DNA of 64,000 nucleotides from Sphingomonas sp. (GCF_003248515.1 NZ_QFOB01000004.1:402103-466102); one strand, 5' to 3'; numbered from the stretch's first letter, positions 18,083-28,509 are shown. Notes: generated by a model not told the origin, from the letters alone. Program-made: numbers and translations.

Positions 18083-19165
18083 ATGCGCTTCTTGAGATTG
18101 ATATTGTCTTCGCGATCGCGGATGCGTCGGCCGATCATCGCGCGCATCGTCGCGTTGCTCACGCTGGCATGCGCGGCGTCGGGGGCCACTGCGGCCTGCG
18201 ATGTCGCGACGCCGATCGCCACGAGTGTCGGCAACTATTCCCCCGCCGCGATCAAGGCGAGCGCGCCGTTCGTCAAGACTGGCGCCGGCTTTTCCTGCGC
18301 CAGCTTCAGCGTGCTCACAGTCCTGAGCGGGAATTTCCTGAAAGCCACCGTCCCCGCCGGCACGGTTCTGAAACTGACATCGGCGGCATCGCCCACCGAT
18401 AGCGTGACCTATCAGCTCTTTGCCGACAGCAACGCCTCGATCGAGCTGAAGCCGGGCATATCCGCTTATTACATGAACGGCGTCATCCTGAATCTGCTGA
18501 ACCTCCTGGGAGACGGCACGATCAACGTGCCCGTTTATTTTAAGCTGGCGAGCACGAATGCAGTTGCCCCCGGAACCTATACCGGCAGCTTCTCGGTGAA
18601 ATGGGACTGGAATTTCTGCAACGGGATCGCGGTCGCCTTTGCGTGCGTCGGCATCGTCGACTCCGGCAGCAAATCGGGCGTCGTCAACGTCACGCTCGTC
18701 GTGCAATCTAGGCCGCCGATCGTCAGCCTCACCCTGGGGCAGCCCACCTGGGACAGCGTGAACGGCACCTACAATCCCAAGGCGATTCCCGGCAGCAAGC
18801 GGCGCATGATCCTGACGGTCACCAATCCCGATATCGTCGCGACGCAGGCCGATGCCGTGCAACTCATCCTGCCCACCCCGACCAACATGATCATCGCGCT
18901 GGACGGAGACGGCACGGGATCGGGCGCGGTGATCCAGGGCAGCGAAGGCAGCCCGGCCTCGGGGCTGACCTTCTCCTACAGCGGCGCCTCCAATACGGGC
19001 GATGACGTCGATTTCTCGAGCGATCAGGGCACCAGCTGGACCTATGCGCCCGTCGCCGGCAACGCCACCTCTCAGGCGGCCGTGACCACGGTGCGCGTGC
19101 GCCCCAAGGGCAGCATGGCGGCGCTTTCCTCTTATTCGGTCACCGTCCCCTATAGCGTCCGGTGA
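18083..19165 (+). CDS. Secreted spore-coat-U-like protein with C-terminal beta domain
   Basis: A 360-residue exported protein (signal region IIARIVALLTLACAASGATAA). The first half has the cysteine pattern and CDV start of a spore coat U (SCPU)-type domain, which in Gram-negative bacteria is related to chaperone-usher pilins; four Cys are visible (in AACDV, FSCAS, FCNG, FACVG). The second half (RRMILTVTNPDIVATQADAV) resembles a DUF11-like sandwich, echoing the surface cluster 5 kb upstream. No chaperone or usher gene is adjacent. An in-frame start at 18122 is possible. Confidence 0.62.
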   Translation: MRFLRLILSSRSRMRRPIIARIVALLTLACAASGATAACDVATPIATSVGNYSPAAIKASAPFVKTGAGFSCASFSVLTVLSGNFLKATVPAGTVLKLTSAASPTDSVTYQLFADSNASIELKPGISAYYMNGVILNLLNLLGDGTINVPVYFKLASTNAVAPGTYTGSFSVKWDWNFCNGIAVAFACVGIVDSGSKSGVVNVTLVVQSRPPIVSLTLGQPTWDSVNGTYNPKAIPGSKRRMILTVTNPDIVATQADAVQLILPTPTNMIIALDGDGTGSGAVIQGSEGSPASGLTFSYSGASNTGDDVDFSSDQGTSWTYAPVAGNATSQAAVTTVRVRPKGSMAALSSYSVTVPYSVR

Positions 19166-19296
19166 CGGGCAAGCTGAGTGTTCCTTCCCGTTAGACTTTG
19201 GTCGGCTTCGTGTCGCCGCGGATTAGAATCTTAGTTTCTGTAAACCTTATCCGCCCAGTGCCGGCTCGTTCCTGAAGAGAAGTTGCGAGAATATCC

Positions 19297-19761
19297 GTGC
19301 AGTCACGCCAGCATTTCAACGAAGAGCCGGGAGTGGACGGCGAACTATCGGTAACATTCGATCTCATCGGCGGCGCGGTGCAGGCGCGGGGCACCGGCAT
19401 ATGGTCCCCCCCTCAGGTGAAGGGCTATTTCGAGGATTGGCGACACGTCGTAAAAGCGGTTCATGCCAACGGTCTGGCGGTCTCGGCGTTCGTCGACATG
19501 GGGGAAGGCCTCGCCCAGTCGGACGAGGTGGCGGGCATCATCGCGACGATGACCCGCAATATATACCGGCCGGGCGACGCCGTCGCCATGCTCGTCTCGA
19601 ACTCGCTCGCCAAGAACCAGATGCGGCGAACGCTCGACGCCCGCTATCATGAATATTTCATCTCACGCAGCGCCGCGCAGACCTGGCTCAAGGGTAGGGC
19701 CGTGCGCGGGCCGGCCGCGCCGCCTGCCGTCCCCACGGCGCGCTTCGGCCGGGGGCTGTGA
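19297..19761 (+). CDS. Hypothetical protein, STAS-like
   Basis: A 154-residue soluble protein starting at GTG. The central region (VHANGLAVSAFVDMGEGLAQSDEVAG, with alternating strands and helices) resembles the SpoIIAA/STAS-like fold often annotated as hypothetical in alphaproteobacteria. The C-terminal tail is Pro/Ala/Arg-rich. No operon partner. Function not recognised; the fold suggestion is weak. Confidence 0.5.
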   Translation: MQSRQHFNEEPGVDGELSVTFDLIGGAVQARGTGIWSPPQVKGYFEDWRHVVKAVHANGLAVSAFVDMGEGLAQSDEVAGIIATMTRNIYRPGDAVAMLVSNSLAKNQMRRTLDARYHEYFISRSAAQTWLKGRAVRGPAAPPAVPTARFGRGL

Positions 19762-20024
19762 CGATTCGAGACCGGGCCGCGTCTCATCCCTTCCCGCGAC
19801 GAAAACGGATGGGGACGGAAGAGGCATCGCTGGCGCCCCGCCGAAATCGCGCCGCACCTCTCCCAACGGTCGCCGCCCGATCGGCTCGGCCTTGCGAAAG
19901 AGGTGCTCCACTTGCCGTCGCGTGTCGGCGGCGATAGACATCCCACCACATACCGGCAGGACCACAGCGCACATGTGATTTCGATCTGACAGCAAAATCG
20001 ATCCGTTTTGCCGCCAGGGAAATC

Positions 20025-21641
20025 ATGTTCATGTCCGCCTCGATCGCGACGTTCGACCTCGGTTGGTCGACGCCGGAAGGTTATCCGGTCTTCCATCACC
20101 TCAATCTCAGCTTCAACCAGGAGCGCGTCGGCATCGTCGGTCGCAACGGCGTCGGCAAAAGCACATTGCTCCGAATGCTGGCGGACCAGCATCCGCCGGG
20201 GCACGGCAGGATCGTCAGGCGCGGAACGGTCGCGATGCTACGGCAGATCGTTCAGATAGGCCCGGACGAAACCCTCGCCGATCTGCTGGGCGTCGCCGCC
20301 GATCTCGCCCTGCTCCGGCGGGCCTCAGCCGGCGAGGCCACGGCCGACGAACTGGCGGCGGTCGACTGGACATTGGAGGCGCGCGTCCAGTCGGCACTCG
20401 CGCGCGTGGGCCTCGATGCCAGCCCGGGCAGCCCCCTCCGCCGCCTTTCCGGGGGCCAGCGCACCCGCGCCGCCATGGCGGGGGTGATGCTTGCCGCGCC
20501 GGACTTCCTGCTTCTCGATGAGCCCACGAACCATCTGGATCGCGCCGGCCGGGACGCATTGTTCGAACTGCTGGCATCGTGGCGGGCGGGCGCCATCATC
20601 GTCAGCCATGATCGCGCGCTGCTGGAGACAATGGATGCGATCGTCGAGATGACCCCGCTCGGCGCGGCGCGCTACGGAGGGAACTGGACGCACTATCGCG
20701 AGCGCAAGGTGATCGAGCTTGCGGCCGCCCATCAGGATCTGGAGACCGCCGAGCGGCAACGGATCGAAATCGATCGCAAGGCGCAGATCGCGATCGAGCG
20801 CAAGCAGCGCCGGGATGCGGCCGGCAGCCGCAAGGGCGCGCGCGGAGACATGCCGAAAATTCTGGCCGGAGCCCGGAAGGAGCGGGCCGAGAATAGCGGC
20901 GGCGACAATGCCCGACTGGCCGGGCGCCAGCGCGCGGAGGCGATGGAGGCGGCGGCGGCCGCGCGAAGCCGGATCGAGATCCTCGAGCCTATGAGCGTAA
21001 CCCTTTCGCCCACCGGATTACCTGACAGCAAGACGATCCTGCATCTTCAGGACGTGACGGCGGGATATCCGGCAAGCCCTCCTGTCATCCGCAAATTCTC
21101 GCTTACGATCACCGGTCCGGAGCGGATCGCGATCGTCGGCCCGAACGGATCGGGCAAGACGACCCTGCTCAATCTGATCGCCGGGCGAATGGCGCCGACT
21201 TCCGGCACGATCATGCGTGGCGCTCCATTCGCCATGCTGGATCAGACGGCGGCGATCCTCGATCCCGGGCTGACGATCGCCGAAAATTTCCATGCGCTGA
21301 ACCCGGGCATCGACGCCCTTGCATGCCGTGCGGCACTCGCGAAATTCCGCTTCAGGGCCGACGCCGCCCTGCAACGGGCCGGAACGCTCAGCGGCGGACA
21401 GATGTTGAGAGCCGCGCTGGCCTGCATCCTGGGCGGCCCCGCGCCGCCGCCGCTGCTGATCCTCGATGAACCTACCAACCATCTGGACCTCGAGTCCGTC
21501 GCCGCGATCGAGGCGGCGCTGCGGGCCTTCGACGGCGCCTTGCTGGTGGTGAGCCATGACGAGGCTTTCCTGGATGGTGCGGCGATTTCCAGGCGCATCG
21601 AACTCACGGTGCGGCCGGCCCCCCGGGGGAAGCACCCATAG
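20025..21641 (+). CDS. ABC-F family ATPase
   Basis: A 538-residue soluble protein with two ABC domains and no membrane segment. Walker A motifs are VGRNGVGKST and VGPNGSGKTT, signatures RLSGGQRTR and TLSGGQMLR, and both Walker B boxes end in LLDEPTNHLD or LILDEPTNHLD, the ABC-F hallmark. The linker between domains (residues about 210-320) is charged and Arg-rich, as in Uup/EttA-type proteins that act on ribosomes. It is a single gene; whether it protects against an antibiotic or is a housekeeping factor cannot be told. Confidence 0.85.
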   Translation: MFMSASIATFDLGWSTPEGYPVFHHLNLSFNQERVGIVGRNGVGKSTLLRMLADQHPPGHGRIVRRGTVAMLRQIVQIGPDETLADLLGVAADLALLRRASAGEATADELAAVDWTLEARVQSALARVGLDASPGSPLRRLSGGQRTRAAMAGVMLAAPDFLLLDEPTNHLDRAGRDALFELLASWRAGAIIVSHDRALLETMDAIVEMTPLGAARYGGNWTHYRERKVIELAAAHQDLETAERQRIEIDRKAQIAIERKQRRDAAGSRKGARGDMPKILAGARKERAENSGGDNARLAGRQRAEAMEAAAAARSRIEILEPMSVTLSPTGLPDSKTILHLQDVTAGYPASPPVIRKFSLTITGPERIAIVGPNGSGKTTLLNLIAGRMAPTSGTIMRGAPFAMLDQTAAILDPGLTIAENFHALNPGIDALACRAALAKFRFRADAALQRAGTLSGGQMLRAALACILGGPAPPPLLILDEPTNHLDLESVAAIEAALRAFDGALLVVSHDEAFLDGAAISRRIELTVRPAPRGKHP

Positions 21642-21859
21642 GGACCGAGACGGCGCCCCTTGTCGCGACTCCTGGGGCGAGGATGGCCATCGCCCCGATC
21701 CGGATCCGTGGCCGGGATGCGGGCGCTCCGGCCTCCGCCGGTTCGCCCGCCCCGCCCCGCTTACCCGCAGGAAAACCGGGCGACGCCGATCCGTTGGCCC
21801 TGGCGTCTTCCACGGCGGCGCGGGGCAACGCCGGTGGACCGGCATTGCCCCGCCACCTG

Positions 21860-24800
21860 TCAGAGATCGAATTGCAGGTTGGCGCGGAGCGACAGGGCCG
21901 CGCGGCCCTGCTGCTGCTCCGCATTGAATTCGCTCCCCACGCGGAACATGGAATTGCCCCCCGTCGCGCGAAGCTTGCCGACCCAGCCGCTGGTGCGATC
22001 CTCCGGCACCAGCGCGAACGTCTGGCCATCGGCGAAGTGCGCGGTCGTCGAGCCCAACGATCCTCCCACCAGCTGCCGGCGGCCGCCTTCCACTTCGATC
22101 CGGAGCCATCCGCTATCCTGGTCATAGCCGCCGAAATCGAGGCCGGCCGCCACGCTGCCGGTGACGGCGAGTTCATCGCTCTTACGTGACGCCACGATCA
22201 GATCGAACGCCTGGCCGCCTCCGCTCTCGGCATAGCCATCCTCCTTGAGCCGGTAATAATCGACCGACGCGATCGGGCGGAGCGAGAAGGATCCCGAAAC
22301 CATCTCGTAAGATACACCGCCGGCGGCCGAGGCGAGATTGCCGTTCCAACTGCCCTTGGTCGATCGGGTTACCGCTTCGCTGCCGGTGTTGCCGGTGAAG
22401 CTGCGCGCGCTCTTGAAATCGATCCGCCCGGCCGAGGCCCGCGCATAGGCGGAGAGACCAGCCCACGTCCCGCGCCAATAGGCCGCCAGTTCCCACTGAT
22501 TGGCGTGAACATCATTGTCGGTGCCGCGATCATTGTCGCGGCCCGCCACATAGCCGACCGAGAGGCCGAAATTGCCGAGGCCGGTCTTATATTCGCCGCC
22601 CGTCGACAGGCCCCAGCCCCCCACGGAATAGCCCGCCGTGTCGTCCACGCTCTTCGTCGTGCTGAGGGCGATCTGGCTGATCCAGTATCCCCAGCGCCCC
22701 TTATCCTTGAAAGGCCCGCGCGGGTCGGCAAGGATCCGGGCCGTGGCGCGCGATCCCAGCGACGCCAGCTCGAACGTACCACCGGCATGATCCGGCAGCA
22801 TCTGGCGGAGCGACCTGCGGAAATCATCTCCGTCCGTGATGTCGAGGAAGGCGGCGCCGACTTTCTGGTCGCGCCCCAGCGCGGCATAGGCCGCATCGTA
22901 GATCGCCGCCTGGGAGCGATTGAGCCCCAGTTCGGTGGTCGTCTTGCGGCTGATGTCGACGGCGAGCTCATTGCCGCCGACGGCCGAGAGCGCGCCCTTG
23001 AAAAGAAACGGGAGCAACGCCGTATCCGTCGCCAGATTCGCCGCCCCGCTGAGGCTGCCGGCGCGCAGGACGGTGTAGCGCCCTTCCGCGTCGGCGATGC
23101 TGCCGAGCTTGATCGCGAGCTTCGAGCCCTGCGCGAAGGAGGCATTGCCCGAAATCTGGAGAAGGTTGGCGGCCTGCGCCGCGCTATCCTTCTGAAGCGT
23201 CACACGCAGGACGGATCCGCTGCCCATCGCCAGCGACGCGATCGAGGCGCCCTTGGCGAGATCGAACGTGCCACCATTGACCGTGACCGCAAGCTCCTGC
23301 GCATTGGCGAGCGTGCCCGCGAAGCGCGCGGTGCCGGACAGGGTCAGCATATCCTGGCCACCGCCAAAATCGGCGGTTCCGGTGAACACGGAGGTGCCGG
23401 CCAGCGAGACGCTGTCATTGCCCGATCCGAACGAGGCGGTTCCATCGAACGTGGCGTCTCCCGAAAGGGCGAGCCTGTTGTCGCCCGTGCCGAAACGCGC
23501 CTGCCCCTTGACCGACCCGTCCGCGACATCCAGCAGATCGTTGCCCGCGCCGAAGCGGATGTCCCCCGCGATGCTGGGCGCGGTGATGCCGGCCGCCACC
23601 GCCGTCTGCCGCACGATTACGCCCTCATTGTTGGCGGACAGATCGATGGCGATGTTACGGTCGGACGTGGCGAGCGCGCCGGAGGCGGAAATGGCGCCGC
23701 TGTTTTCGACGAGGGAGACGGAGCCGCCACGATCCACGATCGCGGTGGCGCTTCCGTCCGCACCGCTCGCGGTGGCCCTGATCGTTCCGCTGTTGCGGAT
23801 CGTGGCGACATGGCCTCCCGTCTCGATCACGATTGCCGTAGCCCGGGATGTTGAAGTGCCGCCGCCTGTGGCCGTCACGCTGCCCGCCACGCGGATTTCG
23901 GGCGTCGTGGCGCCGTTGCCGATCCGGATCGCGGTGGCGCTGGCGCCGTTCGAAACAGCCTCGATCCGGCCATTGACGCCGATCCCGTTCGCGATCGAGA
24001 CCGTTCCGCCCAGGCCCCCGACGACGAGGCCGTTGCCGTCGATCCCGGCATAGAGGCCCTGCCCCGAAATGCTGCCGTCGACGATCAGGCCGAAGCCGGT
24101 GCCCGTGCCGGCTACAGGCCCGATCGCCACGGCGCGATCGGCCGCGCCGATCTGCACGGCCGCCGCCGCCCCATAAGAAAGGATCGTGGCGGAGCCTTCC
24201 TTGCCATCATCGATCCCGTCCTTGTCCTCGTCATTGTCGGTCGGGCTGTTATCCTTGGGCGGAACGGCGAGAATGATCCCGCCCGAAACATTGCCGGCGA
24301 CGATAAGGGCCGGGCCACCCTGAAGCAGATCGTCCGCGTCCAGCTTGCTGGGATCGGCCGGCAGGGTCGTGGTGCGATAGCCGGTCGAGGCCAGGGCGCC
24401 CTGCACCACCAGTGCGCCGGCGATGTCGCCATCCACACGGGCCGCGACAGCCCCTTCGCCCTGCGCGCCGATGGCGCCGGCAAGGCGGACATTGCCATTC
24501 ACGGCATCCAGCCGCACGCCGACCGATCGATCGCCGACAATCGTGGTCGTGCCATCGTGGGTGAAGGCACCGGTCAGGGCGCCGCCCAGCCAGATTCCGG
24601 CGCTGTCCTTGCCCTCCACGGCGATGGTGCCGCTGTTCGAGATCGATCCCGCATAGGAGCCGGCGGTGCGGATGCCGCTGCGGCCAGTGCCAACGGCGAG
24701 CGGACCATCGAGATCCCCGTCCTTGTCGGCGTCCGTCGGCTCGTAGGTTTCGTCGATGGTGATCTTGCCGGTGTTCGCGATGCCACCGCCGGCTCCCGCA

Positions 24801-25072
24801 GCCACTGCGATGCCGGTTGCGCCATCCGCATTGGTGATCTGGATCAGGCCCTCATTGGTCAGCTTGTTGTTGCTGTCGACCGTTACGGCGGCGCCAGCCG
24901 TCGGGACGATCGAGCCCGCACTGGTGATGCGCGTATCATCGCTCGCGCCCGCCTTTATCGTGGACGTGCGGACGGGATCGGTGCGCTTGGCCTCAATCAG
25001 CGTTTCTGCACGAACCGGAAAGGCGGACAGGAGCGCCGGCAGGCAGGCGGAAGCGAACAGATGACGACGCAT
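21860..25072 (-). CDS. Autotransporter (type Va) outer-membrane protein
   Basis: A 1,070-residue protein with signal peptide (SACLPALLSAFPVRA), a Gly/Ala/Asn-rich passenger of beta-helix type with repeats such as GNDSVSLAGTSVFTGTADFG, and a C-terminal autotransporter barrel (about residues 790-1070) ending in SLRANLQFDL with terminal Leu. Acidic DxDxD loops (DADKDGDLDGP, DNDEDKDGIDDG) suggest calcium binding. It starts 84 nt after the stop of the TonB receptor gene on the same strand, so it may be part of the FecI/FecR-controlled unit. No protease motif was seen. Confidence 0.85.
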   Translation of the reverse strand: MRRHLFASACLPALLSAFPVRAETLIEAKRTDPVRTSTIKAGASDDTRITSAGSIVPTAGAAVTVDSNNKLTNEGLIQITNADGATGIAVAAGAGGGIANTGKITIDETYEPTDADKDGDLDGPLAVGTGRSGIRTAGSYAGSISNSGTIAVEGKDSAGIWLGGALTGAFTHDGTTTIVGDRSVGVRLDAVNGNVRLAGAIGAQGEGAVAARVDGDIAGALVVQGALASTGYRTTTLPADPSKLDADDLLQGGPALIVAGNVSGGIILAVPPKDNSPTDNDEDKDGIDDGKEGSATILSYGAAAAVQIGAADRAVAIGPVAGTGTGFGLIVDGSISGQGLYAGIDGNGLVVGGLGGTVSIANGIGVNGRIEAVSNGASATAIRIGNGATTPEIRVAGSVTATGGGTSTSRATAIVIETGGHVATIRNSGTIRATASGADGSATAIVDRGGSVSLVENSGAISASGALATSDRNIAIDLSANNEGVIVRQTAVAAGITAPSIAGDIRFGAGNDLLDVADGSVKGQARFGTGDNRLALSGDATFDGTASFGSGNDSVSLAGTSVFTGTADFGGGQDMLTLSGTARFAGTLANAQELAVTVNGGTFDLAKGASIASLAMGSGSVLRVTLQKDSAAQAANLLQISGNASFAQGSKLAIKLGSIADAEGRYTVLRAGSLSGAANLATDTALLPFLFKGALSAVGGNELAVDISRKTTTELGLNRSQAAIYDAAYAALGRDQKVGAAFLDITDGDDFRRSLRQMLPDHAGGTFELASLGSRATARILADPRGPFKDKGRWGYWISQIALSTTKSVDDTAGYSVGGWGLSTGGEYKTGLGNFGLSVGYVAGRDNDRGTDNDVHANQWELAAYWRGTWAGLSAYARASAGRIDFKSARSFTGNTGSEAVTRSTKGSWNGNLASAAGGVSYEMVSGSFSLRPIASVDYYRLKEDGYAESGGGQAFDLIVASRKSDELAVTGSVAAGLDFGGYDQDSGWLRIEVEGGRRQLVGGSLGSTTAHFADGQTFALVPEDRTSGWVGKLRATGGNSMFRVGSEFNAEQQQGRAALSLRANLQFDL

Positions 25073-25156
25073 GAAGGTCCCTTTGTGCAGTGACCGGCGC
25101 GATCGGATCGCGCCGTTTGCACCTCAGGACGGAGCCCTTCGCGGGGCGCCTTGAAT

Positions 25157-27589
25157 TCAGAATGAGGCGTCGACGCCGAGACGGACAGTGCGCGGCCGCA
25201 GCGGCGTGATCTGGCTGTGCCCGATCGCGAAGGGGGTGCCGAGCGCGAACCGGTTGCCTACGGCGTCGGTCAGGTTGGTGGCGCCCAGCGTCACGCCCCA
25301 GCCGGCCCTGCCGACACGCAGCGCCAGCGCCGTATCCAGATAATCGCCCTGCGCCTCGCCGAGGATCGGCCCGATGCCGAGACGCGAACGGCCGACATAG
25401 CGGGCCCAGCCGTTCAGACGGAGCGTGAAGCCGTCGCCCATCGCCCGCTGATAATCGAGGCCCACCCTCGCCGCATAACGCGCGACATTCGGCACGCGGC
25501 TCATGCGGACGAGAGCGATCCGCGCCACTTCGGGTGCCGGTTCGGCGACCCGGCTGTCATTGTAGGTGACGCCCAGATCCAGCCGCAGGCCGGAGATCGG
25601 CTTCCAGCCCGCCGCAAGGCTCGCCGTCCAGATGCGGCCGTCGCCGATGTTGGCGGTGCTCGGCAGCCCGCTGGAATCGATGAAGTCGGCCTGGATATCG
25701 TCCCAACGGCTATGGGAAAGGCTGGCCGCGAGATCGATCCGGTCTCGGCCGGGCTCGCCGAAACGGAGCCCGCTTTCGAGGGTCGAAACCCGGTCTCCCC
25801 GGAAGCGGCGGACGAAATCGCCCTCGATCGCGAGTCCCCCGGGCCGAAACCCCTGCTGAAAGCGCGTGAAGAGGCTCAGCTTCGGAAGGATGGCCGCCAC
25901 GATCGATCCCGAAGGCAGCAGGCGGGTGGTGGTGCGATCGGCGATCAGTTGCGCCCGGGCTAACTCCGCGACGGCGCTGGACAGAGGCGATACGTCTTCG
26001 GCCGCGCCCGAGAGCCGGGCATGGCTGAGCCGTCCGCCACCTGTGATGGTGAGGCCCCGGACGGGGGCGATGCTCGCCTCTCCGTAGAGCGTATATTCGT
26101 CGGTCCGGTTGACGATGCCGGTGGCGGGAAGCAGCGAGGAATCCAGCCCCATCGCGCGCTTGAGCCGGGTTCGGTTCGCGGTGAAGCTGGTGCCGATCAG
26201 CCAGCCATAGCCATCGGCCGTCGGCCGCCACAGCCTGCTTTCGCTGGCAATCAGGCGCGTGCTGTTGCGCTGGACGAAAACGCGGGGCTCGCCGCGCGAC
26301 AGGACGACGCCGGCCGCCAGCGGCTCCGCATCGACACCCGTCCCGGGCACCACCGATCCGCTCGGCACGCCCGCATCGTAGCGTTCGCGCAGGTGCTGGC
26401 CGATCGCGCCGCTGGACGAACGGAAGCGGATCCCGCCCCAGTCCTTGGCGATGACGAGCTGCCCCAGCACATAGGAAGCGGAAAAACCCTGAGCGATCGC
26501 GCTGGAGCGGGTGAGCGGCGGCCCATCCCGATCGGCATATTGGCTATCGTCCCCATGGGTGCGCTGGCCGATCGCGCCGATGTCGATCGTCCAGCCGCTC
26601 CCGGCATCGACGCGCAGGGTCGCGCGGCCCCCGGCCGTCCGCGTGCGATTGATGTCCTTTTCGCCTCGCAGGGGATTGTCGATAAAGCCGCCCTCGCTGA
26701 CGCCATAGCCCACCACGCGCAGCGCCGCTCTGTCCCCCGCCACCGGCAGGTTCAGTATGGCCGAAAGATCGCCGCCCGGATCGCCGTGCGCGGTCGCGCT
26801 CACGCCGCCAGCGACCGAGCCCTGGAATTGCCCCAGCACCGGCGCGTTCGGCGCCAGCCGGATGATGCCGCCGAGCGAACCGGCGCCGTAAAGCGTGCCC
26901 TGCGGGCCTTCGAGCACCTCGACGGACGCCATGTCGTACAGGCGCAGATCGGGATCGGGCGCATTATAGGTAAGCCGGAGATCGCCAAGATACTGGCCGA
27001 CCGTCGACTGGGTCGGCCCGGTGAAGCTGGAATCGGCGATCCCGCGGATGAAGAGCTTGTTGCGCCCCGCGCCCAGATGGGTCGACGAAACGCTGGCCAG
27101 CCGGGACAGGATCGCATCGGTTCCGCCGGCGCCGCCGAAGGCCAGATCGATGCCGTCGATCAGCGATGCCTGGCCCGGCAGATCGCGCAACCGGACGTCA
27201 CGCTTGCTGGCGGTGACGATGATCTCGGATGGCGCGGCGATCTGCGAAGGCGGCGGGGTTTGCCCCGCCGGACGGATGGCGGGCTGCCCCGTCCGCGCCG
27301 GCTTGGCGAGCAGGCGCCAGCCGCCGGGGCCTGCCGGGCGAAGCTCCGCGCCAGCCGCCTTGGCCATCCGATCGAGAGCCTTGCGGGCGGTCATGCGGCC
27401 GCGAATGGCGGGGACCTTTCGCTCCCACAATTCCGTGCCTTCCACGCTGACGCTGGTGCGGGTCGCGCGGCCGAGCGCGCGCACGGCATCGCCCAGCTTT
27501 CCAGCCGGAAGATCGAGCGTGGGCTCCGCCGCCAGTGCCGGCCCGGAGGCCAGCAGCAGGGGCGCGAACAGGCAGTGCGCAATTTTCAC
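25157..27589 (-). CDS. TonB-dependent receptor with STN signalling domain (FecA-like)
   Basis: An 810-residue outer-membrane receptor starting at GTG that overlaps the fecR stop by 4 nt. Signal peptide (CLFAPLLLASGPALA), STN domain at about 22-95 (LDLPAGKLGDAVRALGR), a linker rich in Pro, a plug beginning at SEIIVTASKRDVRLRDLPG and a long barrel ending in VRLGVDASF with terminal Phe. STN receptors pass ligand occupancy to FecR and an ECF sigma factor, both encoded directly upstream. The ligand is unknown; ferric siderophores are common, but SusC-like or other ligands are possible. Confidence 0.88.
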   Translation of the reverse strand: MKIAHCLFAPLLLASGPALAAEPTLDLPAGKLGDAVRALGRATRTSVSVEGTELWERKVPAIRGRMTARKALDRMAKAAGAELRPAGPGGWRLLAKPARTGQPAIRPAGQTPPPSQIAAPSEIIVTASKRDVRLRDLPGQASLIDGIDLAFGGAGGTDAILSRLASVSSTHLGAGRNKLFIRGIADSSFTGPTQSTVGQYLGDLRLTYNAPDPDLRLYDMASVEVLEGPQGTLYGAGSLGGIIRLAPNAPVLGQFQGSVAGGVSATAHGDPGGDLSAILNLPVAGDRAALRVVGYGVSEGGFIDNPLRGEKDINRTRTAGGRATLRVDAGSGWTIDIGAIGQRTHGDDSQYADRDGPPLTRSSAIAQGFSASYVLGQLVIAKDWGGIRFRSSSGAIGQHLRERYDAGVPSGSVVPGTGVDAEPLAAGVVLSRGEPRVFVQRNSTRLIASESRLWRPTADGYGWLIGTSFTANRTRLKRAMGLDSSLLPATGIVNRTDEYTLYGEASIAPVRGLTITGGGRLSHARLSGAAEDVSPLSSAVAELARAQLIADRTTTRLLPSGSIVAAILPKLSLFTRFQQGFRPGGLAIEGDFVRRFRGDRVSTLESGLRFGEPGRDRIDLAASLSHSRWDDIQADFIDSSGLPSTANIGDGRIWTASLAAGWKPISGLRLDLGVTYNDSRVAEPAPEVARIALVRMSRVPNVARYAARVGLDYQRAMGDGFTLRLNGWARYVGRSRLGIGPILGEAQGDYLDTALALRVGRAGWGVTLGATNLTDAVGNRFALGTPFAIGHSQITPLRPRTVRLGVDASF

Positions 27590-28509
27590 GGGAGTGGCGT
27601 GATCTCCCAGCCGTCACCGTTGCGCCGGATCCGGACATTGAGCAGCGGCCCCAGCCGGGCAGGATCATCGCGCACCACATCAAGCGAGATCGTTCCCCGG
27701 AAAGACCGGGTCGCTATGGCGGGGGCAACCGCGATCCTGTGGCCCAGCGCACGCGAGAGATCCGCGGATACCTGCTCCAGCGGGGCGCCGTCATAGTCGA
27801 GCGTGCCCTGCCGCCAGCCGCCGACGCTTTCCGGGGAGACCTCCGCGAGACGGATCGAGCGCCCGTTGGAGAGCAGCCCCTGGCCGGCTTCGAGGCGGAC
27901 CTTCTCGCCCGAAGGATTGAACAGCACGGCCCCTTCGGCGACCCCCACCCGGATGCCGGCACCGTCGCGGGCCACGTCAAACGCCGTCCCGACGTCGAGA
28001 AGCTCATCCTCGCCGGCCTTCACCCGGAAAGGCCGGTCGGCATCATGGCGCACCATGAAATAGGCCTCACCACGCTCCAGCGTGGCGATCCGGGAATCAC
28101 GATGGTCCAGAATGACGCGGCTCCCGCCGTTGAGCGCGATGCTGGTGCCATCCGCCAGTGCCACCGTACGCGTCTCGCCTGGCGCCGTCTCGATCCCATA
28201 AGGATCGGCCCGGTTCTGCAAAACGCCATAGCCCGCGATCGCCGCGACGGAGGCAGCGAAAGCGCCGGAGATCCACAGGCCACGCCGCGAAGACGCCCTT
28301 GGCGCAATCGCGGGCATCCCCTGCGCCGGGGCGGGAACCAGCGTGGCGAGGTCAGCGGCGTCGGCTTCCAGCGCATGATAGCGCTCGGCATGGCGCGGAT
28401 CCGCCTCCAGCCAGGCGGTGAAGCCATCCCAGTCCTCGAACGCCGGATCGCCCAGCCGCACGATCCAGTCGAGCGCGGCCGCATCGACCATGTCTGAATC
28501 ACGCGTCAT
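27586..28509 (-). CDS. fecR: FecR-family anti-sigma factor / signal transducer
   Basis: A 307-residue inner-membrane regulator. N-terminal DUF4880/FecR_N (AALDWIVRLGDPAFEDW, AERYHALEADAADLA), one TM helix (SGAFAASVAAIAGYGVL, about 85-105) and a periplasmic FecR domain (ETRTVALADGTSIALNGGSR) with a C-terminal DUF4974-like part. ATG 28509 overlaps the sigma factor stop by 11 nt. It should bind the sigma factor in the cytoplasm and the STN domain of the receptor in the periplasm. Confidence 0.87.
   Translation of the reverse strand: MTRDSDMVDAAALDWIVRLGDPAFEDWDGFTAWLEADPRHAERYHALEADAADLATLVPAPAQGMPAIAPRASSRRGLWISGAFAASVAAIAGYGVLQNRADPYGIETAPGETRTVALADGTSIALNGGSRVILDHRDSRIATLERGEAYFMVRHDADRPFRVKAGEDELLDVGTAFDVARDGAGIRVGVAEGAVLFNPSGEKVRLEAGQGLLSNGRSIRLAEVSPESVGGWRQGTLDYDGAPLEQVSADLSRALGHRIAVAPAIATRSFRGTISLDVVRDDPARLGPLLNVRIRRNGDGWEITPLP

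Noticed and set aside
19647..20204. Minus-strand frame over the gap before the ABC-F gene
   Set aside because: Overlaps two plus-strand genes, no ribosome site or family likeness.
23500..24900. Regularly repeated segments considered as a CRISPR array
   Set aside because: They are degenerate coding repeats of the autotransporter passenger with no constant repeat/spacer lengths.
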